A DNA stretch of 64,000 nucleotides. Source: Rallus limicola (taxonomy: Eukaryota > Chordata > Aves > Gruiformes > Rallidae). A program made the translations under genes and the position numbers. Numbering within the stretch: position 1 is the stretch's first letter; the number at the start of each line of letters is the position of its first letter. The DNA lies in assembly GCA_022605955.1 (NCBI GenBank), contig JAKCOZ010000001.1, positions 73,042,520 to 73,106,519 of the forward strand. Direction: 5' to 3'. The notes under the pieces are model-generated. The model was not told the DNA's origin and did no database searches. It saw only the letters and a program-made list of their open reading frames with translations. This document shows, piece by piece, positions 23,554 through 36,501 of this stretch.

Positions 23554-24829
23554 CTATAAGAGAAAAGAATTACAACAAAGTGAATTCCTACTACTTGGTG
23601 CTACTTTCATGCAAAACTATTAGATTAAAAGGCTGGTACAAAAGGCAAGTAATTCAGTGTAACTACTAATTTTCTGCATTTTGCAATTTCATCCATTAAA
23701 TATCATAAACAGTCCTCTTCCAGTATTTAAACCACTACGTAAGTAAGAGACTCAGAAAGACTGAACAGAAAGACTGAAGAGCTTTGCCATACATTATAAA
23801 GAGTATGTTATAACATCACAAAGGATAACAAGGTTTTAAATTTGGGTTTCAATCATATGGTTAATAATGCAAAGAAATCCAGCCAATCAATAAAAACAAA
23901 ACACATTAAAAAAAACCCACAACCAACCAAAGCATACTTGTTTCCCAAAGTAAAATGGAAGTTGAAAGCTTCACCATATAATATTCACTCTCAAAATGAA
24001 ATTACAAACACAACACTGAAAAGGATGCTTCTTGTATGATAAGTAACAAATTTAACTACGAACAGCTATAATGATTCATATGGCATGTAAAGTAACAGAC
24101 TATATTCCTATTTAGCACAGTTAAAACTTTCCAAAGTGCAAAGCACGATCACAGAGCTTTTAGTATTTCTGAAATTGTATGTAAGTAACAAATCTCTAAC
24201 ATTCAGTACTTAAAGTGCTGTATTAGGAAAAAGAAACACAGAAAAAAGATATCCCACATTTTCTAGAAAGATACATGTGCCTTAAATTTAATCCTTCTCT
24301 TTCCAAAACAATTTTTTATATATAAACGTGTCTGGCAGACCAGTGCTTATAGACTGAGCCTTGCTCTTTTAAGCATGAAATAAAGCTGAACTGGCAAGTA
24401 AACATGGAATCTCTAAAACTATTTTATCAAGTACTACCACACTAAATTCCTTAAGAAAAATTTTTAGTGTAAAATAACGCAGTAACTGACTGCCTATCTG
24501 TACTTCGTATATTCTTTCCCCACCATTAAGAAAAAAAAATAATGAAAATGTCCATACTTTTTACCAGGAGACTGACATTAAGAGGAATAAATCCTCCATT
24601 TTTAGTGCAAGTTCATCCCTCTGATGCATATTTACCTCAGAATCAGAACATTCAAGTTTGTAAGACAGGACGTAACAAGACAAGACAGCCTAAGGAATAC
24701 AACCATGCCTTGCTGGTAAAGTTCTCCTGTCATCCTACTGAACTAGCACAAGAACTTGACTTTCAAAAGCTGCTTTCAAATCCTGTGAGAGATCCATGTA
24801 TTTGCTGGGTTTGATTGGCTGTTTTATAC

Positions 24830-24919
24830 CTGCAGTAAAGCAGTAAATGTGATGAAGCAATAGATGTGAAACTACTGATGCTGCGGCTTTCAGACCGATC
24901 TGGTCCCCTTACCGCTTTA
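24830..24919 (-). CDS. C2CD5: Candidate cassette exon 10b of C2CD5 (90 nt)
   Basis: On the minus strand, acceptor TTTTACCTCTCTCTCAG precedes the segment and donor GCAG|GTATAA follows it. The 90 nt start with one base, run 29 open codons and end with two bases, exactly the phases needed between exon 10 (ends TG) and exon 11 (starts T). Insertion would give Cys, 29 residues and Ser before EEVC. The encoded stretch begins KAVRGPDRSESRSISSF and has eight serines in 29. It holds three CpGs in AT-rich surroundings. An ATG in the upstream frame (MSAFYLSLS) also allows an alternative first exon. Whether it is transcribed is unknown. Confidence 0.5.
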
Positions 24920-26002
24920 CTGAGAGAGAGGTAAAACGCGCTCATAAAAGCTACTGAGTAACTCTGTATTTCTTTCTTTGACTCCATTGTGAAGTAAAAT
25001 GAAGCTTCCTTTATCCAACCTGTCTCTCTAAAAAAAGCAAGCACTTAGTGCTTTTTTCTCTCTGTCAAGTTGATTTTTGTCTAAATATTTCTAAGAAATT
25101 CAGACGTCTGAGTTCATTTCACTTTCCTAAAGCAATTCAAAACCACCGGTGAGCCACACTCTTCTCTCTGATACAGGTCAGACACATTTGGCCCCAAGAG
25201 GAGCTCTGCATAGATTATTTCCCAGACATAACCTTCCTCAAACCAGACAGAAGAATGAGTAATTAGATGAATCCCACATTATTTCTATCTCCAAGCCACT
25301 CATAAAAAAAAGTCTATTAAGTCACCAAAATACTCAAGATAGGAATTTTCTCAGCCAAAGGGAATACACTGTAAGACACTGGAGTTTTGGGTTGATTAGC
25401 ACCTAGGGCAACAGAATTCAACCTCAGAAAGAATACTCCAGAGCTACAATTTAGCATGTTAAACAGTACTGTAGTACTGCAAGATAAAAACAATGACACA
25501 CATTTTCCAGAAAGAAATACAGAACTTTTACACATAAAGTATTCTAGAACTATCAGGCAGCACATTCTCCTTTAACTTAGAATTAATACATTCCTAGTAA
25601 AGAATTTGTGCCTTAAGTGTGAAGTTGAACATTAAAGCACTAATCTGCCAGTCATCACCCTAAAATGAAGCTGCAATACATACACTTTTAAGAGCAGTCT
25701 TTAGTATTCAGGTAAATTAGATTTAGAAAACTTAACTGATAAATTAAGTTACTACAAAAGCAAGCAATTTTTTTTTAGTAAAAACTGTAATGTACATTAG
25801 AAAGAAAAAAAAACTTAAAACCTAGTAAAAACCCAAACCAAAATATTTTTTTTTTACAAAAAGCACAATACAGAAATTTCAGAAAGTTACTTTAACAAAC
25901 TCTCCCAAGTAGGTATACTAGACAGTAATAACAACTGTGTTGAAATAATTCGTTTTGAATTCACTGAAGATGTAATAAATTTTCTGTGGCATTTTGAAAA
26001 TC

Positions 26003-26020
26003 AAATCATCATGATGATTT
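26003..26020. repeat. 18-bp perfect palindrome beside the exon 10 donor
   Basis: aaatcatcatgatgattt equals its own reverse complement and spans intron positions +3 to +20 of intron 10. Confidence 0.9.
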
Positions 26021-26022
26021 AC

Positions 26023-26137
26023 CAAATGCTAGTTGATTCACTGTAGCCCACTACAGCATGACAACCCAATGCCTTGGCATGGGATTTTATTTCTTGTCTG
26101 ATTTCTGCCCACCATGCATCTCGTGTCTCTGGTTCAT
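26023..26137 (-). CDS. C2CD5: C2CD5 coding exon 10
   Basis: 115 nt: two bases finishing D383, 37 codons (about 384-420), and two bases of C421. It encodes EPETRDAWWAEIRQEIK, then ALGCHAVVGYSESTSI. The long helix followed by lGxxAVVGY is the hallmark of a YbjQ-like unit. The acceptor is TCTTTCAG|AT and the donor TTTG|GTAAAT. Confidence 0.96.
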
Positions 26138-27350
26138 CTGAAAGACAAAGTATAAATGAGTTCACTATTCTGTACTATGTCAACATAAAGCTTCATGCAA
26201 TTAATCTGAAAAGTCAAATTTTTTATATTTGAGTGTTTTATTCTACAAGGACACTTCCCATTTCCTAGCTACTGCACACTTCAAGCAAACACTAACTGGG
26301 CTTTTTCATTTTTCTTGTTTATTGCCCATGGGACCATGTTCTGACAAACTACTGCATTCTTGTTGTTGTCCATATGACAGATAACACCAAAGATAACACT
26401 GTAGATCTCTTCCAGTATCTACCCATTTCAAGACCATACTGTCAGCTTTCAACAACATGAGAGCAGCATGTAACTTGCAACAAAGCATCAGAGATACTCT
26501 AATATGGAAAAATTACTACTAGTTGCTATTAAACTATATTTATACTAATAAAGTAATCTTTTATTTTGGTATACAACTGACATCTTTGAAATAATCTGAA
26601 CAGTTTTCACTACTACAAGCAATTCTCTGTTAAACATTTTTTAAATATTTCAGACTGTATCACTAAACACACAGCTCAGACATCCTTATTTCAGCATTTC
26701 TAACTGGGGGAAGCCATAGATACTTCTACAGTAATATTTAGTAGAAGATGTATGTTGACCACAAATTTGTCAATGCTTTTTTGCTTCAGTATCCTGGCAA
26801 CCATACCTTTTTGCTTTCTCCTCTCTCCACTCCCCTCTCCCAGTGGATTCTTTATCTAATTACCTTTATTGTCTTTGAGGTCATATGTTAAAACGTATCC
26901 TACCTGATTTTCTTGAATACTACATTAAAAATGCAAAGCAGAGAGTGCTACTAGAGTAAGTTTATTCAATCTGTATTTTAACTGATCAGCAATTATTTCC
27001 CCAGAACTAAAGCTCTTGTCTGGCAAGCTTTTTACATAGGAAGACAACAAGTATTGCCATTTACAATTAGTCACCTGTTTCTTCTTTCAAAATGGGTTAC
27101 CCGTACCAATGAACTTAGTTGAAAACTATGTCAATTGTTGGCACATAAATTAAGGGGGAAAAACGGTAACACCAGGGACTCAGATACTACAAAGGGTTCT
27201 TACACAATCTCCCTGAAATCAACAAAACTTTGCACAAATACAAACTTGTAGCCAATAAGATCTTCTTGCTGATCCATAATTTAAAATATCAATGGCAGGG
27301 CCTGAGATTCATTTGGAACCAATTCTGTACTATCAGGAATATTTACAAAT

Positions 27351-27382
27351 CTAGTGTATGATAACCTTGTATCATACACTAG
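27351..27382. repeat. Perfect 13-bp inverted repeat, 6-nt loop
   Basis: ctagtgtatgata (27351-27363) and tatcatacactag (27370-27382) are exact reverse complements separated by accttg. No known element was recognised around it. Confidence 0.9.
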
Positions 27383-30300
27383 GTTCTCTGACAACATGAC
27401 AAACAAAAATGAAAGATGCAGGTATACACATATTTTAAAAATCTCTGAAACAAAAATATTGTACAGCAGGATGTATTAATTCATTAATTTACCTCAAATT
27501 TTCATTTAAAATTAGGCTTTCACCTTTCTAAAATAAACTAATGATTACTGTTTAACTAAGAGAGCAGATTTATCTATATTCAACTATACCTAACTTTATA
27601 TAAAGTTAATACTTGGGTAGCTCACAGCATCATACTGACTAACAGCAGCCTTGGGTGGTACAGACTGAAGTTCATCCAACCTTTGCTTTAAGAAACCATC
27701 AATGAACACCCAACCCTACAGTGTTAGTTCTTAGGAAGGTTCTCCACAATCAAGACAAAAATATACACATTAAGACACAGACTGAGAATTTTCATGAACT
27801 GTATCATCACCTTCAGCACGTTTCAGTGCATGCTAGTAAAATCTCAAGGCACAGCACTTTGCTGTATCTCAACATGAACACCCTGTTTAAACGCTTTCTC
27901 TGTCTGGGATAATCAAATGCTTGTCAGGATATGCAGTAATCCTGCCTCAGATGGTTGCTGTACCTTCCAATCAAGGTCTTTCACTTCCCAGCTTTCAAAA
28001 GCTGAGTGTCACGCAGAAATAACTCATCACATCACAGGGCTGGAGTTTCCAAGCTCAGCTACAAGAGCCACCTGTGCTACACAGAGCAAAGTGGGAGGCA
28101 AAAGGTCTTCTCCTTTGCGTGAGCTTCTCCCTGGACAGAGGTCATGACTGCTGTCACCAGTTAATGGCAGCGGTGGCAGGTGAACAGAGCAACTTGGAAA
28201 TCCATTTTAAGGCAAAGGCTACAACGTCTGACAAAACAGAGTTGTATGGGAGATGTGGGACCACAAGCACATTCTGGAAATGTTACCATTAACTCTCTAT
28301 GGTGGAATGGGCATGGATCTTGGGAGCAATTACTCCTTCCCTACCCAACCACAGACAAGATTGCTTATCAGTGTGTGTTTCTAACAGATTTAAGAAGTAG
28401 GAAAGGTGGTTCACGCTATGCAGGGTAATTCTTGCTTAATTAGCCTTGATCACAGGCACGTGCCTGTAAACACTAAGAGCCACACAAATTCTTGTACCTT
28501 GCAGAAAAATATCTGCAAAAAACTTTTTCTAGACCTAAACAAAGATGAACAAGCCAATTTTACTCAATAATCACTTGTCTCTTCAGACCTTTGGGTACCA
28601 CTTGGAAAAAACTGCTCCTACTTGTCACCAATGACCTTTCTATGACAAAAAGTGCAAGAGAATGTCAAGTCATGATGCAGTTGAAAGTGAGCAACAGATG
28701 AAGCAACTTGAGATGAACAGGGAAAGTGCTGTGGAATAAACAATAAGATTACAAACAAGAATATGGCACTGAAAATTTATGTAGCCACAATAAAAACTGA
28801 AAGAGAATGAAATGTTGAAAAGGAAGAGATATGTTTAAGGAGAACAGAAAAGGTAGAAATAGCAGTGACGGGTCCCAAACTCTAGGCAAATATTAAACTT
28901 TCCTCCACAAAAACTGAAGTTTTAGTAACAAGTTCCTCAGCAAGTTATACAATCTTCCTCACCTAACTTATCTACGAGAACTCCTTCTCATAAGGGAAAG
29001 CACGTATTGTCGTGATATTGCCCAATACTATGTCTGACTAAGGCAACACTTAACCCTTTACTCTGAGAATATGCTTAACATCAGAATTAATAAAACTACT
29101 CACTATAGTAATATAATGGATGCTTTTCATTCTTTTTACAGATAAAACCATATACCAGCCATCGACTTCAGTGTTAACAGGACCAGGCCCAGTATCTTTC
29201 AAAAAATCCAATAAATTCTCATTGCACAAGTTCAAAATTTCTATACAAGTCATGCATAAACAAGTGTTTGTAAAGAATACTGGGTCCTCTGCTTAAGACA
29301 TTTCAGGTTTTTTCTTCTTCCAGAAAGAAGCCAAAAATACAAATGTTATGTTTATTTATAAATATCGTACATTCACAGTTAACACGAACTTACCTTTGCA
29401 TATTAAAACACAAAATGATTGTCTACAATTGAAACCAAACACCATGACATTGCAATAATAATTTAATACAAAACACTGAATGCAGTGCAACGTGTAGCAT
29501 TCATATTCTTCCAACAAATATTTTCACAAGCAGCCTTTTTTGACACATGAGCCACACAATTTCACATGGGGATGCCATTGTAGCATTTACAAGTTTAGTA
29601 AAGCTAAGGATTTACATAAACAATTAGAGGAGTTAGGGAAGCAGGATGGCATGTGTCCAGTACACTCCGTAAGAGTGTCTGTTGCTGGTTTTTGCTAAGG
29701 CAAAAGCTTAAGAACTGAGGGCTTGCAAAGCAGATTCAGCAGACAGTAGCCAGAAACGGTGGGTATTTTGGCGCATGCTTGGATCAGGTGACAGTACAGA
29801 CCGAAAACTATGGCAGCTCACTGAAATGGTTACAGAAAGTAATGGCCCTGGATTCTAGGTGGAAGCAAAAAGGCAAGCATACATAGCACTCCATCACAAG
29901 CTTTTCTAGCAAATCTACTGAGTAGTTTATAGCAAGGTTTATCTACAACTTTAAGCAAAGAAGTTTGCAAAAATTACACTGCTATTATGCGCCATTTATT
30001 GGAAACCAAAGACTGAATATTAAACCTACTTTTATTAATGTTTCAGAATTGACATGGTTATTTGTAACAAAGTAGAAGCACGCTGTTTCTAGAGTTGAAG
30101 ACTTGAGGAACAAGGCTGTCAACAGCACAGTGTGCCAACTCAGATCTCCTCCAACTGAAACTTTCCAAACTTCTTTTATTAAAAGGCTTTAGAAAATACA
30201 ACCAGCACTCTGCTTACTTTGTGCCCTAAAGGGTCTTTGAGGAAGTTCCACTGAACACCAATTCACCTCTCCCTTTCCTTCAAAATACGAGGTTGACTTC

Positions 30301-33300
30301 TGTGAGGTTGTATTGTCAATGGGACATCATGTCCAAATCCTTCACCTGGAGATAACCACTAGACACTATCAACACCACCTAATTCACAAGCAGCAACACC
30401 TTTCCAAAGTTATTTGATAGAGGTTCACTTGCACTGGGGCATTCCAGACTTAGTCAGAATCTGCATTACAATAGGTCCATACAGATCTTTTTAGAAACTG
30501 AAGAAGCATTAAGAAGAACGGTCTCTTGATTCCACAGATCACACTTGGTTTTGTATTAAAAGCTGAATCCCTAGACATCCTGAGACAATTAATTAGTCTG
30601 AAGCAGAAACTCTATGATTCATTTCAACTTATTTTAACATTGTGTAATTTAGTAAATACTTACATTTCTCATGTAACATTCTGAAATGAGGAAGACAATC
30701 ATATTATGAAGTTTTTCACAATCTACAAGTCATTTTTCTGTTGTCTCAAATATGGCTATGAAGACACCAATAATACTCTTTCACATTCAATTTTTCAGTC
30801 TTTGAGCAAAGCCATTATCTGCACCTTCCTTATGTCCTTATTCATCTATCTGCTTCATTAAAACCCATTAATCAGCTTACACAGAAATGTGGGGGGGCTT
30901 TTTTGTAGGTTTAGGGTTGTGTTTTTTTACAAGAAGATAGTCTTTCTTATGTTTAAAAGCGCTCTTCCCTGAACCTTGATGTTTAATTTAACACTCCCTG
31001 GTTATCCTATAAATACTGAAAATTTCTATCACCTTTCTAAAATATTTAACAAATAAGTAAGTGTACAAAGAGCCAAACCCTCTTGTCTGCAAAGTTTAAA
31101 ACACAAAACTAGGGGGTAACAAACAACTAAACCTACAATAGTCTAACCTAAAACTTTTCAAAGCCACTACATCCTTTTTAAAAATTGCTCCCTTACATTC
31201 ATCTTTAAGACTAGATATGAAAATGAAAAAACTTTCATTACGATATGGAAACTGAAGGAAATAGGTTATTGGGATTTATCAAATGAAAACTAAGATACAC
31301 TAAAACAGCAGAAAACAGTGCAACCACACCACCAAAGAGAACAGGTACACTTACTCCTACAAAGCTTAAACTACAGACAAAAACATCCAGCCCTGGAGAA
31401 CCGCAGGGAATCAGTGTGCATCTGTCAAATGAGGTCAGAGAGCACTGACCTTGCTTCTCAAGCCTTAACTGCTGAATGAGTAAAAAAGCAACTTTAACTT
31501 TGGATGTTGAAGGAATTCTTCAATTACTGGAAAAAAAAAAAAACCCAACCACAAACCTTTTAAGAACATTTAATATTAAAACTGTATCCAAATTTCAGGC
31601 ATTTACAGGATGAGTATTTCAGTGGACTGACAGAACACAAAACCAGTCCATTTGCAGGGCTAGTTTTCTACTGGGTTGGTCAGGTCAAATCACTACGTGA
31701 CCACCAGAGGACCACAAGAGAACATGTTGCAGAAAAGCAGCATCACTCCTTTTAGTGGCAGCTCGCCTACAAAAAACCCTACAAAAAACCCATCACCACT
31801 AAAAAACTCCTACCCAAACTAAAAAAAAACCCACCCACCCACCAAAAAAATTACTTTAATTATGGAAGAGAATTCACCCAATCTCCACAGATTCTGTAAC
31901 TCTGATGCAGGTGGAGGTATTTGTAATGTAGGCAGAAACATACAGAACTATACGTCTGTTAAGGAATTTTAAAATGGATCAGGAAATATTTTTTCCCATC
32001 TCACCCCTAAAAGGAAATTATAAAATCGTAATTCAAAGCTTGCCTTTCAGAGTCCTACCTTAATCTCCAATGAGATAATACTCTCAGCCATATGTTCCTG
32101 AACAACTTTATATTTCAACATCCCTGACAACAACCTTTGAGATGTCTGCCTGCATTTGTTCCTCACCTCACATAAACATTCCTTGCAACAGTTTAAATGC
32201 CCAGACAAGTAAAGATTCACATCTTGTAAGGCACTGACATCACTAACTAAAGACAAGTATTTTACCTAGTCCAATGTGATGTAATATCCATGACCTAAAC
32301 TAATCCAATTTTGTAAATCTAATGAGAATGTTTCAGATAAAAGATTAAACAAAAAAATAACCCCAAACATCCACTGTTCTACACTTTTGCCTATCAGTCG
32401 CAAGTTATGTATGTAATTGATCTTCAGAATAAAGGTGCAAGAGTTACTTGGACAGACTACAGCTTAATTGAACCTTTTTTAAATATTACCTGTAATTTTG
32501 AGACAATAGCTTTCCATAAACTGGTTCAACAAAATCTGCTGTAAATACCATCAAGCATTAACTACGTAGTCATAACAGTAACACATTCTAAAACTTCTTT
32601 TAATTGTAGATGAAGGTCTGATAGGAACAGTACAAGCTGCAAAAAAAAAAAATCATCTTTAAAAATAAAAGAAAACCCTGCAAGAATACTAAAAATGCAG
32701 TAATAATTTAATTTTTAGCTAAAGAAAACTACCATGTGATACAACCTAAATAGTTTTTTTGAAAACTAAAATAAAATCAAGAGACATCTGACAACAAAAA
32801 GATGTTCAGATTATTCATGTACATACTAAAACTTGAACCTAAAATTAAACTATTAAGATAACACTTAAAAAGAAAGGTTTAAACGTCACCATACTTCCTT
32901 AGAATTGTGAAAGTTCAAAAGTACTGTCCAGACATAACAAAATGTATTGGAAATTGTCTCTAGAAAATCAGTATGCCAATCTTGAACATCTAACTTTGTC
33001 ACTCCAGCTTTTAGTTACCATTTTGATGAGTCATTTGCCCTGTGCTGGGGAAGTCCTCACAGCTGTGCATAAGGTTCCTCCAATCCCATGAGGGGTGAGA
33101 CACTAAATCTGGTTTAACTGACCCTATTATGGTAACCAGGGGCAAGGCCTGCCCTTTCAAGAGCTGCTAGGCAGTGAATCTTGCTCTTTCTTGTATCTCT
33201 CTTGCTTTTTCATCTTGGCAGAACACATACAACCTATTTTATAAAATGAGCACTCTTCAAAGGACATCTTGAAATTACACAACAACCCAAAGCTGGAGCC

Positions 33301-36300
33301 ACTATGCTGTAACAACAGGTTGCCTTAAACCACATTTTACCTATTTTATAACTAGGATCACAAAACAAACTACAAGTATGATTTAATGCTTTAAACACGC
33401 AAAACTAGCTGAAACCCTAAAACAAGCAACAACAGTACTAAATTATCTAACACTGCCCTTGAAGGAAACACAAAATCATTAATCTCTCAACACACACAGA
33501 TGTTCACAGACAAGACTGCCACTCAGACCACCTCGCTGAACAGCCGTGGAAACAGGATGGCATTATTTGGCAGGAACCGATGCTGCCTCTGCATTCCCTA
33601 CCTGGTGTTCACACTCTTCAGGCTTTTACTTGCTACAGCCACAGAACTTCTGCAGTTCGTTATTTCTATACAGTCACCACCATTTATTTTAAGACAAATT
33701 AGTCTGGGTGTCCAGGCCCCAAAAATGCAAAACTTACAAGAAACACTGAAAAAGTGCAAAAGTTCAAGTTCACAGACAAAGTTCGCTGTCTAACAGAATC
33801 CAAAGTACAAACTGAACAAGAAAAAAACCAGTCTGGTGTTTCCTTATAAGAATCAAGGTATACTAAGGAACTTCAGAAGGAAAATCTCTTGTCCCTAATT
33901 CAGCTCAGCTAATCATCTTCCCATTAACATTTAACCACAGTTATTTCTATAGTCTTATTACAGTTATCACTTTTTTCTTATCTGTTGTTTTCCTACAATA
34001 CTGTCTAGACATTTTATACCAGGATACATTTGCCTGTAATTATATAGTCGCTAGGAAGGTGCCCCTTCAACCAGACTCATTCTAATTTTCTTCTAACAGT
34101 AATATATTTTGAGCCAGGCAATCAATTCTACAACTACATCTTTGCAACCACAGAGTGACACATCATAAGGATGAAAAAACTCACTGCAATCCATGAAGGA
34201 AACTCTATCAAGATAATAGCTTTAGTTAGGCCCTATATTTTGAAATTAGGAAAAATGCAAGAGTAACAATCCTCCACAAGACAAGGCTCTCTCCCTTAGG
34301 TGCTATCAATTCAAAACCAAACTATAGTGGTGAATAAACACCACCTTTATTGGAGCATTAATGCAGCAAAAAGTCTATGATGACTTTCACACCATCAGCC
34401 AAATTTCAGGGAGACACTTAAATCAGTATGAACATTACTTGCTACTAGGTAAAGGATTCTATAACAAAGACTGTCAACACCAAGCTTATTAATTTATGAA
34501 CCTTTAGCAGAACATACTCTATACTGACTGTGATACCCTTTGTTCAGTTCCATAAATACTCAGAACTCTCCAAAAGAAAAATAATGCCCAGTCCTGAAGC
34601 AAATTACTTCACTGATACAAGGGAGCATCTGCGTAAAAAATAGTATTTAAACACCATTCACATTAACCACAGAAATAATTTAGGATATTCACTCCTCTGG
34701 AAAGCTTGCAGAAAAATAGAGTAAAATATTACTGAAAAACACCACACCCCTCACTGTTCAGAAAAGCCTCTGACAGCTGCCTTAACCTCCTGTTACCATA
34801 TCAATGTATGTTGAGATAAAGAAGTCAATCTGGAAATTCCCCATGAAAAGGCAAGAGGTCAAGCTTAAAATCTTGTTTTTCAACTAGTTCTGAATATTAG
34901 CCACATCAGAGACTAACAAAAGCACTCTGACACTTTCTACTGTGTTCCTACAAGTATGCCACGTTGACACCCTGGACAGCAACATGAAATGTAATTTGAG
35001 TTTTGTTTGTATTTCTCTGGAAGAAAAACATTCAGTTACAGAACCAAAACATATTCAAGCTTTCCTCTTGCATTTCCTCATAAACAAAACTAGAGTTCTG
35101 GAGAATTTCACACTCCAACAGGAACTCTGGGTATCACACAAGGTGGTCAGGAGATCTGTGGGTATTTCATTAATAAACTTTTCTCCTTCCATGTTTCTGA
35201 CTACTGGAGCTGAGGAATCACTGCTAGACAACTCCCAGAATGAGGAGTTTAAAAATGTAATTATGTGAAAACACTGCATATGTTAGTGCTAGGAAATAGC
35301 CTATACAAATGCAGTCTCTATTAAACAAGTTCCTTATGCTTTCTTCTCTGTATTTAACCTCAGGGAGTAACTCCAACAAAGATCCAGCCTTACAGATCAG
35401 GGATTCATGTTTTTGATACTTATAATAACATCCTTTTTCAGAGACAGCACCAGAGTATTTCTTCCACTTTATTATCTGCCCTCTTTCAATTTGTGATCTC
35501 TCTAATTTTGCAGACTCATCTTGATCAGCACTTTTTTGTAATTTTACAAACATTTAAAGAATTTTGTCACTGAACTACATGCAATTCTTAGGTGTTTAAG
35601 TAACTTCTTTTCCACTCATCAAATGAGGTCAGTCTTTCATGTTTAATTTTCAAATATCTTAAAATCTCTGACTTTTGATGTCCATCAGATGGTCCTTTTG
35701 CATCTTACCCACTTAATTAAACAAGCCTCACACAGGTTAGCAGCAACCGTAAATGAAACCCAAACATTTTAAAAAAGGAAACTCATCTCCATGTATTTAT
35801 AGCTGTGATTATATTCTTGCTAGAGTGAATGTAAAGATGTAGTAGTGTTGTAAACCCTGCTCTCCTTCAGATCAAGTATTAGCCAGCAACAACAGAGTTA
35901 GCACTAAAGCTCTAGAAGGGGGAGATAAATAGCAATCTTCTCCATTGGTTTCTCAATAGTAACGGATCTGCACAGCTTATCTGCTACTCCAGTTTAAGAC
36001 GGAGTTAACTTGTGTGTCATCTGCAACTCTGCCATACATCATACATCATATGTTATGACTCTCTTTCTCCCTTCTTCTTTGTTCAACAATACACCTAGCA
36101 CTGCAAAAGAAGCATATTTGAAGGAATACAAGGACAATCTGCTCAGTCATTACCCAGGAGGATAAAAAAAACACAGACATTTCTCAGCAAGGTATTAACT
36201 CTAATGTTACTGCTTGGTTTAAACCTCTCTACTGCAAAATGTTTGGGTAACAACCACATCTGGCTATAAAATATGTGTGCAAATATATATATTTATATAT

Positions 36301-36473
36301 GTAACTTATTTTTTTATGCTAGCTCTCACATCAGGCTACTGTTTTGGATGTTCTGGCAAGAAATGAATTCATGACTTTCCCTTAGCTCCCTAGGCTTACA
36401 GTTCTGTATCCCTTTCTGGCCTAGTTCAATATATGTTTAGTGTCTGTACATAACTCATTTACTCCATTCTTCT

Positions 36474-36501
36474 AAAAAAAAAAAAAAAAAAAGAAAAAAA
36501 A
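36474..36501. repeat. Interrupted poly(A) tract
   Basis: A 19-base A-run, one G and further As within intron 9. Confidence 0.9.

Larger units (their letters stand above)
23554..26022 (-). other. Intron 10
   Basis: 2469 bp. It contains the exon-like 90-nt segment 24830-24919. An 18-bp palindrome (26003-26020) begins at +3 of the donor. Otherwise AT-rich. Confidence 0.85.
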
